NCBI RefSeq assembly: GCF_900199405.1
Contig: NZ_LT963430.1
Span: 1-64,000 of the forward strand
Direction of reading: 5' to 3'
DNA from: Beduinella massiliensis
GTDB taxonomy: Bacteria; Bacillota; Clostridia; Christensenellales; Aristaeellaceae
Length of the DNA stretch: 64,000 nt
Part shown: piece after piece, positions 51,047 through 59,472 of the stretch
Layout of the letters: each line of letters opens with the position of its first letter
How positions within the stretch are numbered: position 1 is the first letter of the stretch
Notes under the pieces: generated by a model
Seen by the model: only the letters and a program-made list of their open reading frames with translations
Databases searched by the model: none
What the model was told of the DNA's origin: nothing
Translations under genes and position numbers: made by a program

Positions 51047-52960
51047 TCATTCTCCTACCGCGTAAATCGTGATCCAGTCCTTTTCATACACCTTTTCAAA
51101 CAGGCGGTTCAACGCCTCCACGTCGGGATTCATCTCCGACATCTCGTAATCGCTCAGGTAGATGTAGGAGACCCCGTATTTTTGAAGCACGTCCAAATTG
51201 TTCTCCGGATCCTGATAAAAGCGCTGGCAGTCCAGGCTGTTTTCCTGATAGCTGAGTCCGTGGAAGAAGAGGTACAGGTCCGAACCGCAGACGATGTTCC
51301 GCCCCGCCAGCGCAGAGGCGGGGTTCAAGTGCTGCGTGCCGGTCATGAAGACCGCGTGCGGCTCCGTCTCCTCCTCGATGAACTCCGCCGCCTCCACCGC
51401 CGCGGGGTCGAAGAGCTGATAGTCGCTCACCGCCTCGCGCGCGATGCTGAGGCCGCCGGAGAGCACGGAACACAGCACGAAGAGACCAGCGAGCACGTAG
51501 CGTCCGCGCAGGCCCTTCATGCGCAAAAAGAGCACGGAGGCATAATCCGCCGCGAGCGCAGCGGCGAACATGTAAAACACGTAAAACAGCTTGTTGTTGT
51601 CGTACTCGTTGGGCTGGAAGAGCAAAAGCTCCGCCACGACGAAGATCGTCATCGCACCCGCAAGCACGCCCGCATGGCCGCGCCGGTCGCCCTCCAGCAG
51701 CACGCAGAGGAAAAGGATGAACGCGGGACCGACGTTCTTGATCCAAAAGAAGAAGTATTCGTCGATCAATCCGCGGTTCTGGCTGTTGTTGACCCAGTTG
51801 AACTGCACGCGCAGAGAGCCGCCCTCCAGCGTCTGCTTGAAGGCATTGCCGACGAGCTGCGGCAGCGCCAGCGCCATGGTGATCACGAAGTACAGCGCGA
51901 TGCCCTTCAAAAGGTCAGCGCGCGCCTTCCTGTCCGAGCGCGCGAGGGAGAAGAGCAGGAAGCCCGCGCTGAAAAGCCCCAGCGCGAGGAACGAATGCGT
52001 GTGGACGAGCGGCATGGCGCCCGCGACGAGTCCCAGCACCGTGAAAGCGCGCACGCTCCTGTCCTTCACCGCCCAGCAAAGCAGCAGAAGCGCCGGAATC
52101 AGCACCGTCCAGCCGCCGAGCAGCGTGCGCTGCGGAACGAGCATGTCCACGATGACGTTCGACCAGCGCAGGTTGAACTCCGGCTGGTTTGCGGGCGTCT
52201 TGTAGTAGCCGGTGAAGATCTCCATAAAACGGGAGGGATCCTTAAAAGCCATGTCCACGTCGTAAAGAAAGCCGAAGCCGCCGTTCAAAAAGAAGAGCGC
52301 CGCCGCCAGGATGAGCACCCCGCGCCGGTTGCCGACGACCTCGCGGCAGAGCAGCACGAACCCGAAGAACACCAGCCCCATCATCAGGGTTCCCGGCACG
52401 ACGATCGCCGCGCGCAGGTTCATACCCATCAGCATCATGGAGGTGCTCATGGAATCCGTGAGGAAGGGATAGCTGAGCGTCGCGCCCGGCAGGATCGAAT
52501 AGGTGGGGGGGAACGCCGCGTCGCGCAGGCTGGTCGCGATGCCCAGGTGCAGGCACAGGTCGCCGTAGGTGGACTGCCCGCCGTGCAGCGAGCCGTCCGC
52601 CGCCGGGCGCAGGACGTGCGTAGATTGCAGGTAGCCGCCCAGCACCGTCAGCGGCACGGCGACCATCAGCGCGGTGAAGAGCAGGTCGAAGTCGTCCTGC
52701 TCCATGCGCCGCGCGGGGCGTTCATCCCTCAAATAGAACGCGCCTGCAGTGATGCCGCCGAGCGGCAGCAGCGCCAGAACGTGCGCGAGCCTGGAAAAGC
52801 GCACCGCGAACGCCGGCAGCGCCGGCATCCACATCAGCAGCAAAAGCCCCAGGCACAGGCCCATCCATACGCGCATCACCGGGCTCTTGCGCGGAAACTG
52901 AAAGTGCGTAATGGCGACGCCGCAAGCGAGGTAAAGCAGAAGATAGGCTGCCGCAAGCAT
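51047..52960 (-). CDS. Large polytopic membrane protein, possibly GT-C type glycosyltransferase
   Basis: A 637-residue protein with about 13 membrane helices. A soluble loop after helix 3 (STHVLRPAADGSLHGGQSTYGDLCLHLGIATSLRDAAFPP) and a C-terminal soluble part of 120 residues (VSDYQLFDPAAVEAAEFIEEETEPHAVFMTGTQHLNPASALAGRNIV) resemble the DUF2298/GT-C membrane enzymes that use lipid-linked sugars, where the first loop holds acidic residues. The match is by layout, not by a diagnostic motif. TTTAGAAGGGAG sequence precedes the start. It is upstream of the 73-residue gene. Confidence 0.75.
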   Translation of the reverse strand: MLAAAYLLLYLACGVAITHFQFPRKSPVMRVWMGLCLGLLLLMWMPALPAFAVRFSRLAHVLALLPLGGITAGAFYLRDERPARRMEQDDFDLLFTALMVAVPLTVLGGYLQSTHVLRPAADGSLHGGQSTYGDLCLHLGIATSLRDAAFPPTYSILPGATLSYPFLTDSMSTSMMLMGMNLRAAIVVPGTLMMGLVFFGFVLLCREVVGNRRGVLILAAALFFLNGGFGFLYDVDMAFKDPSRFMEIFTGYYKTPANQPEFNLRWSNVIVDMLVPQRTLLGGWTVLIPALLLLCWAVKDRSVRAFTVLGLVAGAMPLVHTHSFLALGLFSAGFLLFSLARSDRKARADLLKGIALYFVITMALALPQLVGNAFKQTLEGGSLRVQFNWVNNSQNRGLIDEYFFFWIKNVGPAFILFLCVLLEGDRRGHAGVLAGAMTIFVVAELLLFQPNEYDNNKLFYVFYMFAAALAADYASVLFLRMKGLRGRYVLAGLFVLCSVLSGGLSIAREAVSDYQLFDPAAVEAAEFIEEETEPHAVFMTGTQHLNPASALAGRNIVCGSDLYLFFHGLSYQENSLDCQRFYQDPENNLDVLQKYGVSYIYLSDYEMSEMNPDVEALNRLFEKVYEKDWITIYAVGE

Positions 52961-53030
52961 TTAGAATCCTCCCTTTTCGCGTCCCTTCCGGCGTCGGATG
53001 GGCGGGCATCCAGCCTTGTTTTCGGATAAA

Positions 53031-54020
53031 TTACAGCGCTTCGTTCACGTACCCTACGAGCATCTGAACCGCCGCCTCCATGTCGCCAAGGTCGATCGTC
53101 TCCGCGGCGGAGTGCACGTAGCGGCAGGGAATCGAGATGACACCGGAGGGCACGCCGCCGCGCGTCTGGTGAATCGCGCCGGAATCCGTGCCGCCCGCCG
53201 TGAGCACCTCCATCTGATAGGGGATGTTCTGTTCCTTGGAGAGCTTCACCAGACGGTCGCGCACCGCGGGCGCGCAGATGACCGATCGGTCCATGACCTT
53301 GATCGCCGCGCCCGCGCCGAGCTTCACCGCCATCTTGGGCTTTGCCTCCGGCACGTCGCCGGTCGTGGTCACGTCCAGCGCGATGGCGTAGTCGGGATCG
53401 ACGGTGTAGGCCGCCGTGCGCGCGCCGCGCAGGCCGACCTCTTCCTGCACCGTAAAGACCGCGACGACCTCGTTTTTCGTCTCCTTCATCTGCATGAAGG
53501 CCTCCGCCAGCACCGCGCAGCCCGCGCGGTCGTCCATGGCGGGGGAAGCGAGCCGCACATCGCCCAGCTCCGACACCACCGGCGCGTAAACCGCCACGTC
53601 GCCGATGGCGACCTTCGAGAGCGCCTCCTCGCGCGAGGTAGCGCCGATGTCCACGTACAGGTGCTGCATCTTGGGCGCGCCCTCGATGTCTTCCTCCGCG
53701 CCGATGACGCCCTTCACGCCGTTTTCAAACACGACGTGCTGGCCGAGGGACACCGACACGTCGATGCCGCCCACGTTATACACGCGCACGAAGCCTTCCT
53801 TGTCCGCGTCGGTGGCGATAAAGCCGATGTGATCCATGTGCGCCGCCAGCATCACGCGCTTGCCCGCGCCGTTTTTGCGCACGATCAGGTTGCCCAGTGC
53901 GTCCGTCTCTACGCTGTCCGCGTAAGGGCGCAGCATGTCCGCGATCACCGCCGCGATCTTTTCCTCGTGACCCGTCGCGCCGTGCACGGCGAGCAGCTTT
54001 AAAAGCGTATCCTTTATCAT
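53031..54020 (-). CDS. M42 family metallo-aminopeptidase (third of three)
   Basis: A 329-residue M42 peptidase (FrvX/TET type). The two-metal site is seen in MLAAHMDHIGFIATD (His, Asp), MDDRAGCAVLAEAF (bridging Asp), TVQEEVGLRGARTA (catalytic Glu-Glu), IALDVTTTGDVP (Asp) and RYVHSAAETID (His). Family members are cytoplasmic, form tetrahedral dodecamers and trim peptides left by proteases. GGGAGG precedes the ATG at 54020. It lies 34 bases after the second paralogue. Confidence 0.95.
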   Translation of the reverse strand: MIKDTLLKLLAVHGATGHEEKIAAVIADMLRPYADSVETDALGNLIVRKNGAGKRVMLAAHMDHIGFIATDADKEGFVRVYNVGGIDVSVSLGQHVVFENGVKGVIGAEEDIEGAPKMQHLYVDIGATSREEALSKVAIGDVAVYAPVVSELGDVRLASPAMDDRAGCAVLAEAFMQMKETKNEVVAVFTVQEEVGLRGARTAAYTVDPDYAIALDVTTTGDVPEAKPKMAVKLGAGAAIKVMDRSVICAPAVRDRLVKLSKEQNIPYQMEVLTAGGTDSGAIHQTRGGVPSGVISIPCRYVHSAAETIDLGDMEAAVQMLVGYVNEAL

Positions 54021-54054
54021 GAATCTGCCTCCCTGGTTTCAATGTTTTTTTGAT

Positions 54055-55092
54055 TTATTGCTTTTGCACCGGGCACTCCGTGTTCATCGCTGCAAGGCAG
54101 CTGAGCACGAGCTCCTGCTGCGCGCGAATGTCCCGAAGCGAGGCCACAGACGCGGGGGAATGGATGTAGCGGCAGGGAACCGAGAACGTCACGCAGGGCA
54201 CGCCGCCGCGGGACTGATGGATCGCGCCCGCGTCGTTGCCGCCGGACAGAAACTGCTTGTATTGCCAGGCGATGCCGCACCTGTCCGCCACGCCTGTGGC
54301 GAAGCGCACGAGCCCTTTGTGCGCAATGGAGGTTCGGTCCATAAAGCTGATCGCCACGCCCTTGCCCACGCGCGTCACCTTCATGTGGTCGGGCACGTCT
54401 CCCAGGTCGTTGCTCGTCGTTCCCTCCAGCACGATTGCCAGATCGGGCTTTACGCGGTATCCGGCTACCTCTGCGCCGCGCAGGCCGACCTCCTCCTGCA
54501 CCGTAAACGCACAGGTCATGTCGCCCTCGTACGCGCTTTCCTTCAGCGCGCGCAGCAGCGCCAAGCAGCCGACGCGGTCGTCCAGCGCCTTGGCCTTTAC
54601 GAGCTCGTCCCCGAACTCCACGTATTCGCTGTCGAACATCGCATAGGCGCCGACGGGGCAGAGCTTCAGGGCCTCTTCCTTCGTCTTCGCTCCCACGTCG
54701 ATGTAGAGCTTGTCATACCCGAGCACCTTCTGCATATCGGCGGCGCTTTGCAGATGAATCGCCTTGGCGCCGATCACGCCGGGTACGTGGCCGTCGCCGA
54801 CCAGCACCCGCTTGCTCACGATCACGCGCGCGTCGATGCCGCCCGCGCAGTCAAAGCGAAGCAGTCCCTTGTCCGTCGCGCCCTTGATGATAAATCCAAC
54901 CTCGTCCATGTGCGCCGCCAGCATTACATGCGGCAGGTTCGGGTTTTTGCCTTTTTTGAAGGCATAAACGCTGCCCATCGTGTCGCAGGTCACCGCGTCG
55001 CAAAGGGGCTGTGCCGCCGCCTTTACGTATGCGCGCACCGCGTCCTCGTGGCCCGTGACGCCGAACAGATCCGTCAGTTCTTTCAGAAGCAT
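54055..55092 (-). CDS. M42 family metallo-aminopeptidase (second of three)
   Basis: A 345-residue paralogue with the full metal set: MLAAHMDEVGFIIKG, LDDRVGCLALLRAL, TVQEEVGLRGAEVAGY, IVLEGTTSNDLGDVP (Glu at the position where the others have Asp), and RYIHSPASVAS. The change of Asp to Glu in the fourth ligand suggests different metal or substrate preference. It overlaps the end of the upstream paralogue by 10 bases, so the two are translated together. GGGAGG lies seven bases before the ATG. Confidence 0.94.
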   Translation of the reverse strand: MLLKELTDLFGVTGHEDAVRAYVKAAAQPLCDAVTCDTMGSVYAFKKGKNPNLPHVMLAAHMDEVGFIIKGATDKGLLRFDCAGGIDARVIVSKRVLVGDGHVPGVIGAKAIHLQSAADMQKVLGYDKLYIDVGAKTKEEALKLCPVGAYAMFDSEYVEFGDELVKAKALDDRVGCLALLRALKESAYEGDMTCAFTVQEEVGLRGAEVAGYRVKPDLAIVLEGTTSNDLGDVPDHMKVTRVGKGVAISFMDRTSIAHKGLVRFATGVADRCGIAWQYKQFLSGGNDAGAIHQSRGGVPCVTFSVPCRYIHSPASVASLRDIRAQQELVLSCLAAMNTECPVQKQ

Positions 55093-56123
55093 ATCTTGTC
55101 CTCCCAGTTTTCGTCAAGGGAAGCGATGTAGGCGGCCAGAAGCCTCGCCTGCTCCCGCAGCGTCCTCAGTGAAATCGTCTCCACGGTGGTGTGCATGTAC
55201 CTGAGCGGCAGCTCCATCAACACCGTCGGTACGCCCGCGCGGGAAACCTGCAGCTCCCACGCGTCCGTCCAAGTGTCGCCTGAACAGGCAGAGACCTCCG
55301 TTTCCACGTTAATCTCCTTCGCCACCCTGAGCACTTCTGCGAGCATCTTCGGATGAATGTTCGGGCCGCAGGTGAACGCCGCCTTGTCGATGTGGTGCGT
55401 CTCGTCCGCCTTGCAGTCGGGCATGTCCGCGTGCGTCACGTCTATGGCGATCGCAAGGTCCGGATCGACCGCGTAGACGCTCGTCTTCGCGCCGCGCGAA
55501 CCGACCTCCTCCTGCGAGGAGCAGACCAGATAAACGTCCGCCTTGTGCTCCATGCGCTGAAGCTCCTGTGCGCAAAGCCAAAGTATGGCGCAGCAGGCGC
55601 GGTCATCCAGCGTCTTGCTGGCCGCGTAATCGCCCGCAAGCTGCGTGAATCTGCCGCTAAGCTGCACGCGATTCCCGATGGAAACGCGGCGGCGCACTTC
55701 CTCTGCGCTATAGCCCACGTCAATGTACAAATCTTCGCGCTTGTAGTTCTTCCTGCGGTCGGCCTCGCTCAAAATATGCGGCGGCTTTGCGCCGATCACC
55801 CCGTGCAGCGGCTCGTCGCACAGGACGGTCACCTCGCTCGCGGGCAGGATGCGCGGGTCCACGCCGCCCATCTGTGAAAAGCGCAGGCATCCGTCGTCTT
55901 CGATGCCCGTCACGATCAGGCCGATCTCGTCCAGATGCGCGCAGACGTAGATTTTCGGCCCGCCCGCTCCGGGCAGATGGGCGATCATGTTCTGCAATCC
56001 GTCTACGCGCGTCTGCGCGCAGTAAGGCGCAAAGGCCTCCTGCATGAAAGCCGCGACCTCCTGCTCGTTGCCCGGCAGGCCCGAGCGCGTCGTCGCGCGT
56101 GTCAAAAACTCCGTGAGGTTCAA
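55083..56123 (-). CDS. M42 family metallo-aminopeptidase (first of three)
   Basis: A 346-residue paralogue with VCAHLDEIGLIVTG, LDDRACCAILWLCAQ, CSSQEEVGSRGAKTS, IAIDVTHADMPDCK and RYMHTTVETIS. Besides the usual ligands it has extra His and Cys in DCKADETHHIDKAAFTCGP. The start is a TTG at 56123 with AAAGGAGAT upstream. It is the first of three M42 genes in one operon, which begins after the epimerase gene with a gap of 19 bases. Confidence 0.94.
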   Translation of the reverse strand: MNLTEFLTRATTRSGLPGNEQEVAAFMQEAFAPYCAQTRVDGLQNMIAHLPGAGGPKIYVCAHLDEIGLIVTGIEDDGCLRFSQMGGVDPRILPASEVTVLCDEPLHGVIGAKPPHILSEADRRKNYKREDLYIDVGYSAEEVRRRVSIGNRVQLSGRFTQLAGDYAASKTLDDRACCAILWLCAQELQRMEHKADVYLVCSSQEEVGSRGAKTSVYAVDPDLAIAIDVTHADMPDCKADETHHIDKAAFTCGPNIHPKMLAEVLRVAKEINVETEVSACSGDTWTDAWELQVSRAGVPTVLMELPLRYMHTTVETISLRTLREQARLLAAYIASLDENWEDKICF

Positions 56124-56142
56124 AAGATCATCTCCTTTATTT

Positions 56143-57156
56143 TCATGCTTCCTGTAAAAAAGCTCTTTTGCCCGCTTCCTGCGCCTCGATTACCCGGTCG
56201 CACCAGCTGTCGAACGCCGGATCCTCCACCTGGCATTCCGGGTGCGTCTGGATGTAATTCCACGCCTTTTCTACTCCGATGTCAAACGGCGTAGTGCATA
56301 TGAAGTCCGGCACCAGGCGCTTCAGCTTCGAGCAGTCGAACACGACGGAGTTCGCCTTGTCGCCCAGAAGCGGCCCTTCAAGGTCCGGACGGCAGGCGAT
56401 AAGGAAGTCCGAAGCGACGTGATAGAGATTCGCCTTCACGCCCATCGTCCGCGCGGTGCATTGAAGGATCTGGTTCCAGGTGAGCTGCTCGTCCGAGGTA
56501 ATGGTAAACGCCTCGCCGATCGCCTTGTGGTGCCCCATGAGCCCCACAAAAGCCTTGGCAAAATCGGACGCATGCGTCAGCGTCCAAAGGCTCGTCCCGT
56601 CGCCCGGAACGATCACGGGTTTACCGGCCAGCATGCGGCGAAGCACCGGGTAACTGCCCTTTTCACCGTGCACCGGCACGGTAATGGAGCGCTCGCAATA
56701 CGTATGGCTGGGCCGGATGACGGTGACCGGGAAGCCTTCCGCGCGGTACGCCTCCATCAGCACGTTTTCACAGGCCGCTTTCTTCCGGGAGTATTCCCAG
56801 TACGGGTTGCAAAGCGGCGTCGATTCCGTGATCACGTAATCCCGCGGCGGCTTTTGATAGGCCGAAGCGGAGCTGATGAAGAAGTACTGGTTCGTCATTC
56901 CGGAGAACAGCCGGATGTCGCGCCGCGTCTGCTCCTCGTCAAAGACGATGAAATCCGCGACGACGTCGAAGCGCTCGCCCGCCAGCGCTTTCTTCACAGC
57001 CTGTTCGTCCGAAATATCCAGTACGAGCGAGCGGGCGCCTTTGGGCAGAACATGGTTTCCGCGGTTGAGCAGCGTGAGCTCCCACCCGCGCTCCACGGCC
57101 AGGCGCGATACCTCCGTGCTGATCGTCCCTGTTCCGCCGATAAACAATGCTTTCAT
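56143..57156 (-). CDS. NAD-dependent epimerase/dehydratase family protein
   Basis: A 337-residue extended short-chain dehydrogenase-type protein. The Rossmann motif is LFIGGTGTISTEVSRLAVERG (residues 4-20), with ISSASAYQKP and the Tyr-Lys pair in YWEYSRKKAACENVL, and RPSHTYCERSI after it. The C-terminal half resembles plant/bacterial mRNA-binding or sugar epimerase types (GDGTSLWTLTHASDFAKAFVGLMGH). The ATG at 57156 is used because GGAGGTGG precedes it and because the gene upstream stops on the same bases (ATGA). The substrate is unknown. Confidence 0.88.
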   Translation of the reverse strand: MKALFIGGTGTISTEVSRLAVERGWELTLLNRGNHVLPKGARSLVLDISDEQAVKKALAGERFDVVADFIVFDEEQTRRDIRLFSGMTNQYFFISSASAYQKPPRDYVITESTPLCNPYWEYSRKKAACENVLMEAYRAEGFPVTVIRPSHTYCERSITVPVHGEKGSYPVLRRMLAGKPVIVPGDGTSLWTLTHASDFAKAFVGLMGHHKAIGEAFTITSDEQLTWNQILQCTARTMGVKANLYHVASDFLIACRPDLEGPLLGDKANSVVFDCSKLKRLVPDFICTTPFDIGVEKAWNYIQTHPECQVEDPAFDSWCDRVIEAQEAGKRAFLQEA

Positions 57157-57320
57157 GCTTCCACCTCCACATAGAAAAGCGTCGTGTTTTCGCACACCTC
57201 GCCCGTTTTCAGGTCGATGTGCGGATAGTCCGTCTCCGGTCCTGCCGCAAAGCCCATCCAATAGGCGGGCACCTGGTATACATACCCGCAAACCGGGCAG
57301 CGGTAGTAGTAAACTTCCAT
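57153..57320 (-). CDS. 55-residue rubredoxin-like half-knuckle protein
   Basis: A 55-residue protein starting MEVYYYRCPVCGYVYQVP. The CPVCGYVY segment is the first metal knuckle of rubredoxins; the expected second CPxCG is absent and only one further Cys (GEVCEN) occurs, so it may bind zinc as a dimer or through other residues. GAGGAGC lies before the ATG at 57320. Its stop codon overlaps the start of the epimerase (ATGA), implying coupled translation and perhaps a joint role. Promoter at 57355-57384. Confidence 0.75.
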   Translation of the reverse strand: MEVYYYRCPVCGYVYQVPAYWMGFAAGPETDYPHIDLKTGEVCENTTLFYVEVEA

Positions 57321-57354
57321 ATATGCTCCTCACTTTGCAGCGCGAATTGTTTTT

Positions 57355-57384
57355 ATTATAGCATGTCTTCCGGTAAAATGTCAT
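57355..57384 (-). promoter_or_regulatory. Promoter of the rubredoxin-like/epimerase/M42 genes
   Basis: On the minus strand, a perfect -10 TATAAT (57355-57360) with ATGACA (57379-57384) 18 bases upstream. All five genes 53031-57320 lie downstream with small gaps and no terminator between them. Confidence 0.65.
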
Positions 57385-57443
57385 CCATTTCACCGCTACG
57401 TCCATTCGCAGGGAAAATACACATAAAATGAAGCTGCAAATGG

Positions 57444-57469
57444 AAAAAGGCCGCAAAACGTTTGCAGCC
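57444..57469 (-). terminator. Terminator after the propeller-like protein gene
   Basis: On the minus strand, GGCTGCAAACG and GTTTTGCGGCC form an imperfect stem followed by TTTTTCC. A second small stem-loop (CCTGA/TCAGG) lies at 57492-57508, closer to the gene end. Confidence 0.65.
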
Positions 57470-57543
57470 CTTCGTTTTCTTTATTAGGAGCATCCTGACC
57501 CTTTCAGGAAAACACGCAGCTTTCCCTTATTTTGTGTACGTTT

Positions 57544-58581
57544 CTATTGAATGATCCAATCGATCTCTTCTTCCTTGCTAAGTGCAGGAACTCTAAAGGG
57601 ATCTTCGACTCCATAGGTGGCACCATCAATATACGAAATAAAATCAATCCATTTCGGATATATCGCCCTTTCAACAAGATTGCCTTCTGAATCGATGACT
57701 ATTTTCCAGCTGTTGAAATTAGAAAAGCTTGTCCGAGTCGCTCCCCAAATCCAAGTCGTACCATCGGCGTCTCTATTTATGTGAGAAATAAAGCAACCTT
57801 TCCCCAAAGAAAGTGTTATTTCTCTTGTCCACATCACAGTTCCATGGTCATCTAATGCGGTAACATCAAGCGCATTGTTTTCTTGGGTAAATATCGCAAA
57901 GCTTGTACAGCCATCAGGTGAAACAGCAAGACGTATTCTGCCTGATGTCAGGACGTCATAATCTGTTAAGGAATACGTCCACCGTTTCTGATGGTTTGAA
58001 TCAAAAGCAATCAGCTCATGTTCGTCTGTTTTTTCTCCTTCTACCGATACGTGAACGATGATGTCCAAGCCATTTCCTTCTGCCTCGTATAGCGACTTAT
58101 ATCGTCCATCCTTCTCCGTCTGAATTTGTATCACTTGGCCTTTCGCATCATAGTATTGGATTCTCCTTTCGCTGATAAAATACACATTTCCATTCACCAG
58201 AATATACATTCCCGCATCCTGCGGAAGCTCATATGCTGCAAGAAGGGAGCCTGCCCTGGAATATCGGTTAACAAATAAACCTTCTTCCGTTCTGTAAACA
58301 TAGGCTATGTCATCGCCAGATAGTCCCAGCTTTGCGTCACCGTATAACGCTCGAGGAATTTCCACTTTCCAAAAAATTTGACCATCCGCCGCTGTACAAA
58401 TCAATCCCGAAGTTTGATCTGTCTTGTTCTGGCACTCAAACAAAATTTCGCCGGTTTTTAAAAAAGCCTTTATTCCCGAATCCCGATACAGCTCTGAAAA
58501 TGACATGGCAAATCCTGTTGTATGTCCTATAAACAGAATCAACAGCATCGCGCCAATCCCCATCGTGATCTTCTTTTTCAA
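57544..58581 (-). CDS. Exported beta-propeller-like protein of unknown function
   Basis: A 345-residue protein with an N-terminal hydrophobic segment (MGIGAMLLILFIGHTTGFAM) acting as signal or anchor. The rest has repeated strand patterns (DGQIFWKVEIP, NGNVYFISERRIQYYDAKGQV, HQKRWTYSLTDYD, DDHGTVMWTREITL) like PQQ or YVTN-type propeller blades. The start is a TTG at 58581, with GAGGGAAG before it. Its base composition is clearly AT-richer than the surroundings, a sign of recent acquisition. It is flanked by a terminator and a perfect 44-base hairpin. Confidence 0.65.
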   Translation of the reverse strand: MKKKITMGIGAMLLILFIGHTTGFAMSFSELYRDSGIKAFLKTGEILFECQNKTDQTSGLICTAADGQIFWKVEIPRALYGDAKLGLSGDDIAYVYRTEEGLFVNRYSRAGSLLAAYELPQDAGMYILVNGNVYFISERRIQYYDAKGQVIQIQTEKDGRYKSLYEAEGNGLDIIVHVSVEGEKTDEHELIAFDSNHQKRWTYSLTDYDVLTSGRIRLAVSPDGCTSFAIFTQENNALDVTALDDHGTVMWTREITLSLGKGCFISHINRDADGTTWIWGATRTSFSNFNSWKIVIDSEGNLVERAIYPKWIDFISYIDGATYGVEDPFRVPALSKEEEIDWIIQ

Positions 58582-58648
58582 TTTACTTCCCTCTTTTTTA
58601 TGATATATTTCATACAAATATCATTCAGAGCTTTGCTTTTCAGATCCC

Positions 58649-58692
58649 GTATAGTTTTAAAGGAAGCATACCTGCTTCCTTTAAAACTATAC
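58649..58692. repeat. Perfect 44-base hairpin
   Basis: Arms of 20 bases (58649-58668 and 58673-58692) are perfectly complementary around a TACC apex; the arms begin GTATAGTTTTAAAGG. It lies 22 bases after the stop of the CvpA-like gene on the minus strand and before the propeller gene. There is no T-run after it, but its strength would still allow termination or protect transcript ends. A palindromic repeat element is the alternative. Confidence 0.7.
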
Positions 58693-58713
58693 CGTTTCTT
58701 TGTTATATCTTAC

Positions 58714-59421
58714 TTAAATGTACCCCCGCATGATCGTCGCAATCAGATTGGTCTTATAAAAGTACCCCGCAAGTTTCGACTGTTCGATCATCTGCCCGAC
58801 CTGTTCGATAGGGGAGACCGTCAGGATGATCGGTACCAGCGCGAAGAGCACGAAGACGAGGAAGATGCCGCGGACGCCGCCGAACACGCCGCCCATCAGC
58901 GCGTCCAGATGGCGCAGCACCGGCAGGCGGAATACGTAACCGATGAGGTTGGAGAGCATCGTCAGCACGATGTAAGCGAGCAAAAAGCAGATGAGAAAGC
59001 AGATGATGTTGAGCGACACCGCGATGATCGTCTGGTTGAGGTACTCGGAGATATTCGCGCTGCCTGCGGCGGAAAAAACCTGACCGCTGATGTTGCTCTG
59101 CACAAACTGCTGAAAAATTTCAGGAAGGTTCGCACGAGACAGGATCTCGCCGAGCGTATCCTGCGAAATGCCCGTGATGGGCGTCATCGCAAGGTCGATG
59201 TCCTTGATGCGCGATCCAGCGTCCGTGTAGTGCACGAGCGTCCGAATGAGCGCCTCGTTGTTTTGCAGCACCTCCGCGAGCTGCGGATAGGTCAGGTACG
59301 CGATAAAGAGCGCTCCCAGCAACGATATGAGGCTCAACACCCCGCTGATAAATCCGCGGTACATGCCCATGATGATACTGATCCCCAGTATCGCGATGAT
59401 GATGTAATCGACGATGTTCAA
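58714..59421 (-). CDS. CvpA family membrane protein
   Basis: A 235-residue protein with four helices: residues 5-24 and 28-50 near the N-terminus, then about 128-160 and 175-205. YIIIAILGISIIMGMYRGFISGVLSLISLLGALFIAYLTYP and LRHLDALMGGVFGGVRGIFLVFVLFALVP are the two CvpA signature parts. CvpA was first linked to colicin V production and is now seen as a broad envelope protein. It lies 51 bases downstream of the propeller gene at 59473. Confidence 0.9.
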   Translation of the reverse strand: MNIVDYIIIAILGISIIMGMYRGFISGVLSLISLLGALFIAYLTYPQLAEVLQNNEALIRTLVHYTDAGSRIKDIDLAMTPITGISQDTLGEILSRANLPEIFQQFVQSNISGQVFSAAGSANISEYLNQTIIAVSLNIICFLICFLLAYIVLTMLSNLIGYVFRLPVLRHLDALMGGVFGGVRGIFLVFVLFALVPIILTVSPIEQVGQMIEQSKLAGYFYKTNLIATIMRGYI

Positions 59422-59472
59422 TTTTCCACCCCGTCTCCTTTGATCTCTTCTCGTTTTGTGCGCTGTGATTCG

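Noticed and set aside
51044-53029. Plus-strand open frame of 661 codons
   Set aside because: It mirrors the polytopic membrane protein on the minus strand; its His/Arg/Gln-rich sequence is a typical antisense shadow in GC-rich DNA.
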